A stretch of 64,000 nt of DNA from Bradyrhizobium sp. CCGE-LA001 (GCF_000296215.2 NZ_CP013949.1:620001-684000), one strand, 5' to 3'. Positions 1 through 8,484 are shown, numbered from the stretch's first letter. Notes: generated by a model not told the origin, from the sequence alone. Numbers and translations: made by a program.

Positions 1-47
1 CAGCGTTTCACGCTGCAGCGCGTCCGGGACACGAAAACCCGCTCGAA

Positions 48-1010
48 TCAGCCCAGTTTTCGGCCGATATCGAGGAATTTCTGCCGGCGCTGCTTGCGGA
101 TGGCGTCGCCGTCGAGGCCGCGGAGCTCGTCGAACGCCTTGGCGATGCCATCCCCGGTGGTGGCGATCATGGCGGCGGGGTCGCGATGGGCGCCGCCGAC
201 CGGCTCTTTCAGGATCTGGTCGATCACCCCGAAGCGCAGCATGTCCTGGGCGGTGATCTTCATGTTGTTGGCGGCTTCCTGCGCCTTGGTGCCGTCGCGC
301 CAGAGGATGGAGGACGCCGCCTCCGGCGAGATCACGCTGTAGATCGCGTGCTCTAGCATCAACACCTTGTTGGCGGTGGTGATGGCGATGGCGCCGCCCG
401 ACATGCCCTCGCCGGTGATGATGGCGACGTTCGGCACGGTCAGCGCCAGACAGGCATCGGTCGAGCGCGCGATCGCCTCGGCCTGGCCGCGCTCCTCGGC
501 GCCAATGCCGGGATAGGCGCCGGCGGAATCGGCGAGCGACAGCACCGGCAGGCCGAAACGCTCGGCCATCTCCATCAGCCGCACGCATTTGCGATAGCCT
601 TCGGGGCGGGCCATGCCGAAATTGTGCCTGATACGGCTTTCGGTGGAATCGCCCTTCTCCTGGCCCATCACGCAGATCGGCTCGCCGCGGAAGCGGCCGA
701 AGCCGGCGACCAGCGCCTCGTCCTCGCCGAACTTGCGGTCGCCGGCGAGCGGGGTGAATTCGGTGATCAGGCCCTTGATGAAGTCGTTGAAATGCGGCCG
801 CTGCGGATGCCGGGCCACCAGCGTCTTCTGCCACGGTGTCAGGTTCGTATAGAGGTCGGCCAGCGCCTGCGCCGCCTTGTCCTCGATCCGCCCGACCTCG
901 TCGCTGATGTCGGTGCCGGTGGCCGCCAGCGCGCGCAATTCGTCGACCTTGGAGTCGAGCTCGGCGACGGGCTTTTCGAAGTCGAGATAGCTGCGCATCT
1001 GGTCTTGCAT
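48..1010 (-). CDS. accA: Acetyl-CoA carboxylase carboxyltransferase subunit alpha
   Basis: Alpha half of the carboxyltransferase that moves carboxyl from biotin-BCCP to acetyl-CoA, giving malonyl-CoA for fatty acid synthesis; it works with AccD in the cytoplasm. The 320-residue product has the usual family length. The N-terminus MRSYLDFEKPVAELD is typical, and the crotonase-fold core shows GQEKGDSTESRIRHNFGM, GAYPGIGAEERGQ and ITGEGMSGGAIAI in order, followed by SPEAASSILW. The reading frame stays open about 75 codons further upstream, but that stretch has no family similarity, so the start is set at MQDQM (MRSYL four codons later is an alternative). No strong ribosome binding site is visible. 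It is followed by the window edge and preceded by xerD on the same strand. Confidence 0.95.
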   Translation of the reverse strand: MQDQMRSYLDFEKPVAELDSKVDELRALAATGTDISDEVGRIEDKAAQALADLYTNLTPWQKTLVARHPQRPHFNDFIKGLITEFTPLAGDRKFGEDEALVAGFGRFRGEPICVMGQEKGDSTESRIRHNFGMARPEGYRKCVRLMEMAERFGLPVLSLADSAGAYPGIGAEERGQAEAIARSTDACLALTVPNVAIITGEGMSGGAIAITTANKVLMLEHAIYSVISPEAASSILWRDGTKAQEAANNMKITAQDMLRFGVIDQILKEPVGGAHRDPAAMIATTGDGIAKAFDELRGLDGDAIRKQRRQKFLDIGRKLG

Positions 1011-1186
1011 CAACTCAATATAAGGGGACGGGGCTCGAGAGCGAAGCGAGGTCGGGGCCGCGGAAAGAAGTGTAGTTTCTTCAATGGTTTGGCCTGTGTG
1101 CTCGGGAGCCGCCAGCCAAATCAGTCGTGAGGCCACGGCTCTTTCTGCGGAGATGTGGCCGAAGTCAAGGCGGTTTCGGTGGTGCC

Positions 1187-1269
1187 GTAGCCCGGATGAG
1201 CGAAGCGATATCCGGGTAGGTGGTGCATCGGGCACCGGTCCCGGATGTCGCTGCGCTCATCCGGGCTAC
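1187..1269. repeat. Palindromic intergenic repeat (GTAGCCCGGATGAGCG family)
   Basis: Perfect 16-bp arms GTAGCCCGGATGAGCG and CGCTCATCCGGGCTAC enclose a short centre. It lies between xerD and accA and would fold as a hairpin in RNA from either strand. Such elements are common between rhizobial genes; no other copy of this family is in the window. Confidence 0.8.
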
Positions 1270-1277
1270 GAACCCGC

Positions 1278-2234
1278 CTACTTCTCCGCCAGCGGGTGCA
1301 GGTCGCGCACCAGGCTCTTCAGCCGCTCCTCGACGACGTGGGTGTAGATTTGGGTGGTCGAGATGTCGGTGTGGCCGAGCAAGGTCTGCACGATGCGCAA
1401 ATCGGCGCCGTTGTGCAGCAGATGGCTGGCAAAGGCGTGGCGCAGCACGTGCGGGGAGACCAGGCGGGCCTGCAACCCGGAAGCGACCGCGAGCTCCTTC
1501 AGGTCGCGGGCAAAATGCTGCCGCGTCAGATGCCCGCTCTCGCCGAACGAAGGAAACAGCCATTTCGACGCCGCCGCGCCAGTCTTCTTGTCGGTTTTAG
1601 CAGCTTCCGTCGCGGCGAGATAATCCGCCATCGCCTGGCGCGAGGCCTCGTTGAGCGGCACCAGGCGCTCCTTGTTGCCCTTGCCCCGCACCACGATCAT
1701 GCGCGCATCGCGCTTGGCCGCCGAGCGCGGCAGCGCCACCAGCTCGGAGACGCGCAAGCCGGTGGCGTAGAGAACTTCGAGCAGGCAATAAAGCCTCAAC
1801 GCGCGCAGCCGTTTCGATGGCGAGGCATCCTCCGCCTCGCTCAATTCCTTAGCGCGGCGGAGCATGCGGTCGACATCGGCGATCGACAGCACCTTCGGCA
1901 GGCCGCGGCCGCGCTTGGGCCCCGACAGGATCGCCGCGGGATCGTCGGTCCTGATCCGTTCGTTCAGAAGAAAGCGATAGAGATGCCGCATCGCCGACAG
2001 GCGGCGGGCGACGCTGGTGGATTTGAAGCCCCGCGTGTCGAGATCGGCGAGATAATCGCGCAGCGTCTGGGTCTGCGCGTCGACGAATGTGTGGCCGACG
2101 CGGCCCAGAAATTCCGAGAAATCGGTGAGGTCGCGGCGGTAGGCATCGAGCGTGTTGGCCCCCGCGCCCTGTTCCGCCGCGAGCATGTCGAGGAACAGGC
2201 CGGTGAGCTTGGTGTCGGAGGGCTTGATGGGCAT
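1278..2234 (-). CDS. xerD: Site-specific tyrosine recombinase XerD
   Basis: Cytoplasmic recombinase that, with XerC and FtsK, resolves chromosome dimers at dif. The 318-residue product has an N-terminal SAM-like core-binding domain (about 8-95) and a C-terminal catalytic domain with all expected residues: Arg161 (TGLRVSEL), a Lys in the GKGNKER turn, His262 and Arg265 (PHVLRHAFASH), His288 (LLGHTD) and the Tyr297 nucleophile (TTQIYTHV). Full length and position next to accA suggest the housekeeping copy rather than a mobile-element integrase. Start ATG gives MPIKPSDTKLTG. Confidence 0.93.
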   Translation of the reverse strand: MPIKPSDTKLTGLFLDMLAAEQGAGANTLDAYRRDLTDFSEFLGRVGHTFVDAQTQTLRDYLADLDTRGFKSTSVARRLSAMRHLYRFLLNERIRTDDPAAILSGPKRGRGLPKVLSIADVDRMLRRAKELSEAEDASPSKRLRALRLYCLLEVLYATGLRVSELVALPRSAAKRDARMIVVRGKGNKERLVPLNEASRQAMADYLAATEAAKTDKKTGAAASKWLFPSFGESGHLTRQHFARDLKELAVASGLQARLVSPHVLRHAFASHLLHNGADLRIVQTLLGHTDISTTQIYTHVVEERLKSLVRDLHPLAEK

Positions 2235-2248
2235 GGCGGGAGCCTAGC

Positions 2249-2266
2249 GCCTATTTCTTGAGAAAC
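2249..2266. repeat. 18-bp direct repeat, left copy
   Basis: GCCTATTTCTTGAGAAAC is repeated exactly at 4505-4522. The right copy is the 3' end of a real small gene (encoding FLKK-stop on the minus strand). This left copy keeps the same FLKK-stop reading, but the frame closes at a TGA only a dozen codons upstream, so it is a remnant. The two copies bound the TetR/SDR/NTF2-like cassette. Confidence 0.75.
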
Positions 2267-2299
2267 TCACCAGCAAGTTTGGGCTGTCATACGCACCTT

Positions 2300-2707
2300 C
2301 TAGGGCCTGTCGCTGATCGCCGTCGCCTGCGACCAGACCACCATCCAGTGCCCGTCGCGGCGCTCATAGGTGTCAGTGTGCCAATAATCCGCGGGGGCAA
2401 CGCGATGGCCGCCAAAGACGATCTCGAGCCTGGCGCGATATCGAATCACCGCGTGGTCCTTGTGCTGCCGAACGGCGATCGCGCCGGGCTCCCAGATCAG
2501 ATATTTGATCTGCCCGCTCTGGATCGCACCCAGATATTCTTGCTTGGACAGCGGCATGCCGATCGGCGTAATCAACTGAAACTCCGGCGCGTGAAGCTGC
2601 TCCGCCTGCGCGATGTGCCCGTTCACCAACGCGCGCAACCGCGCCCGCTCGGTGTTGCGGATGTGCTCAGCTTGCGGTGAGTCCGTGTCGGTCGCATGCG
2701 TGGTCAT
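2300..2707 (-). CDS. NTF2-like (DUF4440/SnoaL-type) protein
   Basis: A 135-residue single-domain protein of the NTF2-like fold, a cone-shaped family with many small-molecule enzymes and binding proteins. The pattern is typical of DUF4440: an N-terminal helix (ERARLRALVNGHIAQAEQLH), then FQLITPIGMPLSKQEYL, and a final sheet ending DGHWMVVWSQATAI. The substrate cannot be read from sequence. It lies 45 bp downstream of an extended SDR reductase on the same strand, and both diverge from a TetR regulator, so the pair probably acts on one compound under TetR control. Confidence 0.8.
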   Translation of the reverse strand: MTTHATDTDSPQAEHIRNTERARLRALVNGHIAQAEQLHAPEFQLITPIGMPLSKQEYLGAIQSGQIKYLIWEPGAIAVRQHKDHAVIRYRARLEIVFGGHRVAPADYWHTDTYERRDGHWMVVWSQATAISDRP

Positions 2708-2752
2708 TGGTGGTTCTCCAATTCTGCAAGAGTGAGGTGGGTTACGGCCGTG

Positions 2753-3790
2753 CTATGGCGTGGCGATCAGGCGATGGTCGATCAGACTTTGAGCGCTGGC
2801 GCGAATGCAATCCTCATCGGGCCGCGGCCTCCAGTTCAGCACGCGAATCGCCTTGGCGGCGCTGACGCTGAGATCGCGGTCGAGCTCGTGCACGATCATG
2901 CGGGAGCGCCCGCTGAACGGGGCCAGCGCCCTCACCATCCAGTTCGGCACATCGCCGCGCGGCAAGCGCTCCGCATAGTCCGGGAACGATGTCGCCAGCA
3001 CCGCGGCCAAGTCCCTTAACCGGAAAAAACCTCCGCCCACGATGAAGCGCTGTCCGGCAGCGTCAGGGCAGGTCATCGCGCGGATATGAGCGTCGGCCAC
3101 GTCGCGCACGTCGACGATCGCAAAGCCGAAGCGCGGGACACGCTTCAACTTGCCGCTCATCATCTGCTGGATCAGTCCGACGGACGTGCCGTATTGAGGG
3201 CCGAGCAGCGGTCCGAAGATCATGGCGGGATTGATCACGCATAGATCGAGCCCGTGACAGCGTGCGAAGCTCCAGGCCGCCTGCTCTGCCAGGGTTTTGG
3301 ATTTGTAGTAGGGCGTCGCTCGCGCGCTGGCGGGATCAGTCCAATCGTTTTCGGTATAGGGAGGCCGGCCGCTGCCGTGATTGGTGGCGGCAATCGAGGA
3401 TGTCAGCACCACGCGTGACACGCCGGCCTTATGAGCGGCGCGCAACACCCGGAGCGCGCCGTCGCGCGCGGTCCGGATCAGGTTGTCCGCGTTGTCAGGC
3501 AAGCCCGCCGGAAATGGCGAGGCCGTGTGGATAACGTAGTGACAGCCCTCCAGCGCGTCGTCCCAACCGTCATCGGAGCAGAGGTCGGCCCGGGTAAAGC
3601 TAAGGGCCTTGGCGGCGGTCGCGGTCGCGCAAAGCCGCTTTGGGATCTCGTCGCAGGCGTCCAGATTGCGGACGGTCCCGCGCACGCGATAACCGCTTGC
3701 CAGCAATTGCTGGGCAACATGGCCACCGAGAAATCCTCCAATGCCGGTCACGAGCACCGTGGCGGCTGAAGGAGCAGGTCGAGGATCCAT
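2753..3790 (-). CDS. NAD(P)-dependent epimerase/dehydratase (extended SDR)
   Basis: A 345-residue extended short-chain reductase resembling the dihydroflavonol-4-reductase/3-beta-HSD group. The N-terminal nucleotide-binding motif is TGIGGFLGGHV (about 15-25), followed by the DVR-type turn, the HTASPF segment, the catalytic Ser region VVLTSSIAATNH and the YKSK catalytic pair. The substrate is unknown. An AAGGGA ribosome binding site precedes the ATG. The gene diverges from a TetR regulator across a perfect inverted repeat, which makes it the likely main target of that regulator. Confidence 0.85.
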   Translation of the reverse strand: MDPRPAPSAATVLVTGIGGFLGGHVAQQLLASGYRVRGTVRNLDACDEIPKRLCATATAAKALSFTRADLCSDDGWDDALEGCHYVIHTASPFPAGLPDNADNLIRTARDGALRVLRAAHKAGVSRVVLTSSIAATNHGSGRPPYTENDWTDPASARATPYYKSKTLAEQAAWSFARCHGLDLCVINPAMIFGPLLGPQYGTSVGLIQQMMSGKLKRVPRFGFAIVDVRDVADAHIRAMTCPDAAGQRFIVGGGFFRLRDLAAVLATSFPDYAERLPRGDVPNWMVRALAPFSGRSRMIVHELDRDLSVSAAKAIRVLNWRPRPDEDCIRASAQSLIDHRLIATP

Positions 3791-3822
3791 TCTATTTCAA
3801 TCCCTTAGCTCTGATTTATCAA

Positions 3823-3851
3823 ATTAGACAATTGGACTACAATTGTCTAAT
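3823..3851. promoter_or_regulatory. Putative TetR operator (12-bp perfect inverted repeat)
   Basis: ATTAGACAATTG and its exact complement CAATTGTCTAAT are separated by the 5 bp GACTA, midway between the SDR gene and the tetR gene. A smaller palindrome, GACATC-A-GATGTC, follows at 3870-3882. TetR repressors typically bind such sites between divergent genes; binding here is inferred. Confidence 0.75.
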
Positions 3852-3893
3852 CGTCTTTTTGACGAACTAGACATCAGATGTCAATATGTCTTG

Positions 3894-4490
3894 ATGAGAG
3901 ACAGCGATCACAAGGCCGGGGCTATTCTCGACGCAGCGCTGCCGGTGTTCGTCCGCCTCGGCTTTCGCAAGACGTCAATGGCCGACATCGCGCGCGCGGC
4001 GGGCATCTCGCGTGCGGCGCTCTACTTGAGCTTCGGCAGCAAGGAGGAGTTGTTCCGGGCGGGGTCGGCGCGTGCGCATGCCAAGACGATGCAGAGTGTC
4101 GAAGCCGCGCTCGCCGGCGACGGCGACGTTTTCAGCCGGATCGAGCTGGCGATCGCGGCATTCCAACGCGATCTGATCGCGCCATTCGCCGGCAGCGCGG
4201 ACGCCGCTGAATTGTTCGACGCCAATATGGCGCTCGCCAAGGACATCACCTTGGCAGCACGCGCCCAATTGGTGGCCTTGCTGGCTCGCGCACTTGCCGA
4301 TGCGCAAACAACGAATGCGATCACCTTAGATCATCTGAAGGCCTCGCCGACCGACCTCGCCGGCATCATCGTCGCGGCGATGGAAGGCATTAAGGAGGCG
4401 CAGGCCGCCGGCCAGAATCTTCTCGAAGATACCCAGCTGTTCCTGCGCCTGATGCGCCATGCGCTGACGCCGAACGGACGGACCGGCTGA
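3894..4490 (+). CDS. TetR/AcrR family transcriptional regulator
   Basis: A 198-residue repressor-type protein. The N-terminal TetR helix-turn-helix reads ILDAALPVFVRLGF, TSMADIARAAGISRAALYL and FGSKEELF, the family signature; the remaining helical part should bind a ligand and dimerise. The frame is open from a TTG at 3843, but that codon lies inside the inverted-repeat operator, so ATG 3894 (MRDSDHKAG) is chosen. It diverges from the SDR and NTF2-like genes and probably represses them and itself. The whole unit sits between two copies of an 18-bp direct repeat and interrupts an otherwise housekeeping stretch. Confidence 0.88.
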   Translation: MRDSDHKAGAILDAALPVFVRLGFRKTSMADIARAAGISRAALYLSFGSKEELFRAGSARAHAKTMQSVEAALAGDGDVFSRIELAIAAFQRDLIAPFAGSADAAELFDANMALAKDITLAARAQLVALLARALADAQTTNAITLDHLKASPTDLAGIIVAAMEGIKEAQAAGQNLLEDTQLFLRLMRHALTPNGRTG

Positions 4491-4504
4491 CGCTCGGAGC
4501 AGAG

Positions 4505-4522
4505 GCCTATTTCTTGAGAAAC
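4505..4522. repeat. 18-bp direct repeat, right copy
   Basis: Identical to 2249-2266 (GCCTATTTCTTGAGAAAC). This copy covers the last codons and stop of the 48-residue membrane protein gene on the minus strand. Confidence 0.75.
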
Positions 4523-4653
4523 CTGTCAGGCGGGATCGTCACCGTCATTTCCCGCGGCTTCGGATTGACGAAGTTCGCCAGCGCGAAGACGCCGGCATAG
4601 ACGATGCCGGCGATCACGGCGACGACCGTCAGGAACCGGAACAGGCTGGGCAT
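4507..4653 (-). CDS. Small single-pass membrane protein (48 aa)
   Basis: Short frame read by eye: MPSLFRFLTV, a hydrophobic stretch VVAVIAGIVYAGVFALANFV, then a proline-rich tail PKPREMTVTIPPDRFLKK. One transmembrane helix near the N-terminus with a short basic/polar tail is the only recognisable structure. No clear ribosome binding site is seen, but the frame is well formed and lies between xerD and aroK on the xerD strand, so I regard it as real. Its 3' end is the target of the flanking 18-bp repeat. Function unknown. Confidence 0.6.
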   Translation of the reverse strand: MPSLFRFLTVVAVIAGIVYAGVFALANFVNPKPREMTVTIPPDRFLKK

Positions 4654-4816
4654 CGGGAGAGGTCTCGGGGCGTGGCGAATTAACCAATGAAATCATCCAA
4701 CATGTTCGCCGTTTCGTGGCAAGAGTCCTCTGGCGAGGGCCCCAAGGGGGTCGTATAGGTGGCCAAAGCCTGCCGCTTTGGGCGGCAGTTCGAGCGAGAT
4801 CCTTTTCGAGCCAGAC

Positions 4817-5440
4817 ATGTCCGACGCCGCGTTGCCGCTACCCGGTTCGCCTGAGACCGACATCCTGTCGGCGCTCGGGACGCGCTCGATCGTGCTCGTC
4901 GGCATGATGGGGGTGGGCAAATCCACCATCGGCCGCCGCATGGCGGCGCGGCTCAAGCTGCCCTTCGTCGACGCCGACACCGAGATCGAGGCGGCGGCCG
5001 GCATGACCATACCGGAAATCTTCGAGCGCCATGGCGAGCCGCATTTCCGCGACGGCGAGGCCCGGGTGATCGCGCGGCTCTTGGACGGCGGTCCCATCGT
5101 GCTTGCGACCGGCGGCGGCGCCTTCATGCGCGAGGAGACGCGGGCGCGCATCGCCGCAAGAGCGGTCTCGCTCTGGCTCAAGGCGGACCACGACGTCATC
5201 ATGCGCCGCGTGCGGCGCCGTGCCGATCGCCCGTTGCTGCAGACCGCCGATCCCGAAGGAACCGTGACGCGCCTGCTCACCGAGCGCGAGCCGGTCTATG
5301 GCCATGCCGACCTCACCATTGCCTCGCGCGACGTGCCGCACGACAAGATCGTCGAGGAATGCATCGAGACGCTGCGGGCCCATCTCTGCCGCGAGCAGGC
5401 GTCCCATCCACCTGCCGACGTTGCGAGTGCCGTACGATGA
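4817..5440 (+). CDS. aroK: Shikimate kinase
   Basis: Phosphorylates shikimate at the 3-hydroxyl using ATP, the fifth step of chorismate synthesis. The 207-residue product has the Walker A loop GMMGVGKSTIGR, the shikimate-binding DADTEIE segment, the FRDGEARV helix, the GGGAF glycine motif and the lid arginines in MRRVRRRADRPLL. ATG 4817 (MSDAALPL) is taken as start; an upstream TTG at 4778 would add 13 residues. The stop overlaps the aroB start as ATGA, so the two are translationally coupled. Confidence 0.93.
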   Translation: MSDAALPLPGSPETDILSALGTRSIVLVGMMGVGKSTIGRRMAARLKLPFVDADTEIEAAAGMTIPEIFERHGEPHFRDGEARVIARLLDGGPIVLATGGGAFMREETRARIAARAVSLWLKADHDVIMRRVRRRADRPLLQTADPEGTVTRLLTEREPVYGHADLTIASRDVPHDKIVEECIETLRAHLCREQASHPPADVASAVR

Positions 5441-6579
5441 CTGCGCCTTTGAAACATTCCGATCCCGTCAATGTCGACGTCGCGCTCGGCGACCGCGCCT
5501 ATGACATCGTCATCGGCTGCGGCGTGCTGGCCTCGCTCGGCGAGCGTATCGCGCGCCTGCGCCCGGGCGTGCGCACTGCCATTGTCACCGACCGCACCGT
5601 CGCAAAGCACTGGCTCGAGCCCACGGAGGCTTCGCTTGCCGCAGCCGGCATCCCGACTGCGCGCATCGTGGTCGAGGAGGGCGAGATCTCGAAGACCTAT
5701 GCCGGCCTGGAGAAGGTCAGCGAGGCCCTGATCGCCGCCAAGATCGAGCGCAACGATCTCGTCATCGCACTCGGCGGCGGTGTGGTCGGCGATCTCGCCG
5801 GTTTCGCGGCGGCGATCCTGCGCCGCGGCGTCGACTTCGTGCAGGTGCCGACCTCGCTGCTGGCGCAGGTCGATTCCTCCGTCGGCGGCAAGACCGGCAT
5901 CAATTCGCCGCAGGGCAAGAATTTGCTCGGTGCCTTCCACCAGCCGGTGCTGGTGATCGCCGACACCGCCGTGCTCGACACGCTGTCGCCGCGGCAATTC
6001 CGTGCCGGCTATGCCGAGGTCGCCAAATACGGTGTGCTCGGCGACGAGGCCTTCTTTGCCTGGCTGGAAAAGAACCATGCCGACATCTTCAAGGGCAGCT
6101 CGGCCCGCGAGCATGCCATCGCCACCTCCTGCCGCGCCAAGGCGGGCGTCGTCTCGCGCGACGAGCGCGAGACCGGCGAGCGCGCGCTGCTCAATCTCGG
6201 TCACACTTTCGGCCATGCGCTGGAAGCTGCGACCGGCTTCTCCGACCGCCTGTTCCACGGCGAGGGCGTCGCCATCGGCATGACGCTGGCGGCGCAGTTC
6301 TCGGCAAAGCTCGGCATGATCGGCGAGGCCGATGCAGCCCGCGTCGAACGCCACCTGATCGAAGTCGGCTTGCCGACGCGCTTGCAGGACATCGCGGGCT
6401 TTGCCCAGGAAGGCCTTGCCGACGCCGATGCGCTGATGGCCCTGATGGCACAGGACAAGAAGGTCCAGCGCGGCAAGCTCACCTTCATCCTGCTGAAGGC
6501 CGTGGGCCGCGCCGTAATCGCCAAGGACGTCGAGCCTACTCCGGTGCGCGATTTTCTGAAGGCGAAACTATCGCAGTGA
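5437..6579 (+). CDS. aroB: 3-dehydroquinate synthase
   Basis: Converts DAHP to 3-dehydroquinate, the second step of the shikimate pathway; requires NAD+ and a divalent metal. The 380-residue product shows the NAD-binding GGGVVGDLAGFAAA segment, VQVPTSLLAQVDSSVGGKTGIN, the metal-ligand regions GYAEVAKYG and LNLGHTFGHALE, and FHGEGVAIGM. ATG 5437 overlaps the aroK stop. The aroK-aroB pairing is the standard arrangement in proteobacteria. Confidence 0.95.
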   Translation: MTAPLKHSDPVNVDVALGDRAYDIVIGCGVLASLGERIARLRPGVRTAIVTDRTVAKHWLEPTEASLAAAGIPTARIVVEEGEISKTYAGLEKVSEALIAAKIERNDLVIALGGGVVGDLAGFAAAILRRGVDFVQVPTSLLAQVDSSVGGKTGINSPQGKNLLGAFHQPVLVIADTAVLDTLSPRQFRAGYAEVAKYGVLGDEAFFAWLEKNHADIFKGSSAREHAIATSCRAKAGVVSRDERETGERALLNLGHTFGHALEAATGFSDRLFHGEGVAIGMTLAAQFSAKLGMIGEADAARVERHLIEVGLPTRLQDIAGFAQEGLADADALMALMAQDKKVQRGKLTFILLKAVGRAVIAKDVEPTPVRDFLKAKLSQ

Positions 6580-6643
6580 TGGCAGGACCGTCTGGATCTG
6601 GGGCACGCCAAGCGGCGAAGGTCGAGACGGTCGCGAGGCAAAC

Positions 6644-7996
6644 ATGAGTTCGATCTCGATCAATCTGCTGCTTGCGGTCCTCCTGCTCGCCGCCAATGCA
6701 TTCTACGTGGCGGCGGAATTCGCGCTGGTGAAGAGCCGCGGCTTTCGCGTCAAAGCCATGGTCGAGCAGAACCGCTTCGGCGCGCGCCTGCTGCAGAGGA
6801 TGATGGGCAACATCGAATCCTATCTCGCCTGCTGCCAGCTCGGCATCACCATGGCCTCGCTCGGGCTGGGCTGGATCGGTGAGCCCACCGTTGCCGCGCT
6901 GCTGAGCCCGGTCCTCCATCCGCTCGGAATGTCGGAGGCCACGCTGCACTTCACCTCCTTCGTGGCGGGGTTCCTGGTCTTCTCATCGCTGCACATCATC
7001 ATCGGCGAGCAGGTGCCGAAGACGCTCGCGATCAGGGAGCCGATGCCGGTATCGCAGTGGATCGCGTATCCGCTTCATGCCTCCTACCTGGTGTTCTATC
7101 CGCTGAGCTGGTGCCTCAACGCGGCGTCGGGCGCGGTCCTGCGTCTGATCGGAGTTAAGGAGTTTTCGCAGCACGAGATCCTGACGGATTCCGAGATCGA
7201 GGGCCTGGTCGAGGAATCCGCCGTGCACGGCAAGATCGAGAGCGGCGAGGCCGAATACATCCACAACGTCTTCCGCCTCGGCGAGCTGACGGTGTCTGAC
7301 GTGATGGTTCACCGCACCGCCATGGTGATGATCAATGCCGACCTGCCGCCGGAAGAGCTGGTGCGAGAGGTGCTGGCCACCGAATACACCCGCATTCCGC
7401 TGTGGCGCGACAAGTCGGAGAACATCATCGGCATCCTGCACGCCAAGGATCTGTTGCGGGCCATCCGCGCCTCGGAGGGCGATACCTCGCGCATCGACGT
7501 CACCACCATCATGCTGCCGCCCTGGTTCGTGCCGGAGATGCGGCCGATCTCCCAGCAGCTCAAGGCGTTCCGCCGTCGCAAGACCCATTTCGCGCTGGTC
7601 GTCGACGAGTACGGCGAGGTCGAGGGCCTCGTGACGCTGGAAGACATTCTGGAGGAGATCGTCGGCGACATCTCCGACGAGCACGACGTCGTGGTCGCCG
7701 GCGTGCGCCGCCAGCCCGATGGCTCCGTCGTGGTCGACGGCTCGGTGCCGATCCGCGATCTCAACCGTGCGCTCGACTGGCACCTGCCCGACGAGGAGGC
7801 AACGACGGTGGCGGGCCTCGTCATTCACGAGGCGCGCTCGATCCCCGATCGCGGCCAGAGCTTCACCTTCCACGGCTTCCGCTTCCGCGTCCTCCGCCGC
7901 GAACGCAACCGCATCACCGCGCTCCGTATTTCACCGGTGCCGCGCGAGGCTGAGCTGGATGAGGTCAAGCCGCGAAGGGCCGGGACGTCGTTTTAG
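6644..7996 (+). CDS. CorC/HlyC-type CNNM membrane protein with CBS pair
   Basis: A 450-residue inner-membrane protein. The N-terminal DUF21/CNNM domain (about 1-190) has four hydrophobic stretches and the conserved AEFALVKSR turn; it is followed by two CBS repeats (about 205-335, with TRIPLWRD and GLVTLEDILEEIVGDI) and a C-terminal CorC_HlyC domain (about 350-435). Relatives are linked to magnesium or cobalt efflux; the older hemolysin label is not supported by function. It follows aroB by 64 bp and is probably co-transcribed. Confidence 0.9.
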   Translation: MSSISINLLLAVLLLAANAFYVAAEFALVKSRGFRVKAMVEQNRFGARLLQRMMGNIESYLACCQLGITMASLGLGWIGEPTVAALLSPVLHPLGMSEATLHFTSFVAGFLVFSSLHIIIGEQVPKTLAIREPMPVSQWIAYPLHASYLVFYPLSWCLNAASGAVLRLIGVKEFSQHEILTDSEIEGLVEESAVHGKIESGEAEYIHNVFRLGELTVSDVMVHRTAMVMINADLPPEELVREVLATEYTRIPLWRDKSENIIGILHAKDLLRAIRASEGDTSRIDVTTIMLPPWFVPEMRPISQQLKAFRRRKTHFALVVDEYGEVEGLVTLEDILEEIVGDISDEHDVVVAGVRRQPDGSVVVDGSVPIRDLNRALDWHLPDEEATTVAGLVIHEARSIPDRGQSFTFHGFRFRVLRRERNRITALRISPVPREAELDEVKPRRAGTSF

Positions 7997-8004
7997 TTCG
8001 TAAG

Positions 8005-8082
8005 TCATTCCGGGGCGATGCGCAGCATCGAACCCGGAAGCTCGAGATTCCGGGTTCGGCTCTTCGAGCCGCGCCGGAATGA
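8005..8082. repeat. Palindromic repeat (TCATTCCGGGGCG family)
   Basis: Begins TCATTCCGG and ends CCGGAATGA, with an inner pair CCCGGAA/TTCCGGG. It separates the convergent CNNM and bolA genes, so it could serve as a two-way terminator. A related element is at 52258-52359. Confidence 0.75.
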
Positions 8083-8087
8083 CCGAC

Positions 8088-8357
8088 CTAATTTTCCCCC
8101 GGCGCCTGGGCGTGGATCGCCAGCGCGTGCACGCCGCCGGAGAGTTCCGCGGCTAGCGCCGAATTTATCATGCGATGGCGGTCGACCCGGCTCTTCCCTT
8201 TGAAGGCATCAGATACGATATAGACACGGAAGTGCGTCTCGCCGCCCGGCTGATGGCCGGCGTGGCCCTCATGCAAATGTGACTCGTCGACGACTTGCAG
8301 GCTTTCCGGCGTGAAAGCTTCCTGCAACTTGTTGCCGATAGTGTCTCTGATAGCCAT
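8088..8357 (-). CDS. bolA: BolA family protein
   Basis: An 89-residue BolA-like protein. These proteins partner monothiol glutaredoxins in iron-sulfur handling or iron sensing. Signature segments are VVDESHLHEGHAGH, GGETHFRVYIVS and the KSRVDRHRMIN helix with the conserved Arg-His pair, then GGVHALAIHA. The start is set at MAIRDTIGNKL; two upstream Met codons would add three to nine residues, and no ribosome binding site decides between them. Confidence 0.88.
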   Translation of the reverse strand: MAIRDTIGNKLQEAFTPESLQVVDESHLHEGHAGHQPGGETHFRVYIVSDAFKGKSRVDRHRMINSALAAELSGGVHALAIHAQAPGEN

Positions 8358-8484
8358 GTGTGCCATTAAGGTGCGCGATCGCACCCCGTCAATACCCGGG
8401 CATCCCAGGTAATTGCGACCCGGTGTTCAGCGAATTGCAATGTCAAGACTTGAAGGTTTTTGCATTGCGTAGTCAAAGTCAGCC

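Noticed and set aside
1278..2234. xerD as the integrase of the adjacent TetR cassette
   Set aside because: It has the length and motifs of housekeeping XerD and lies outside the direct repeats.
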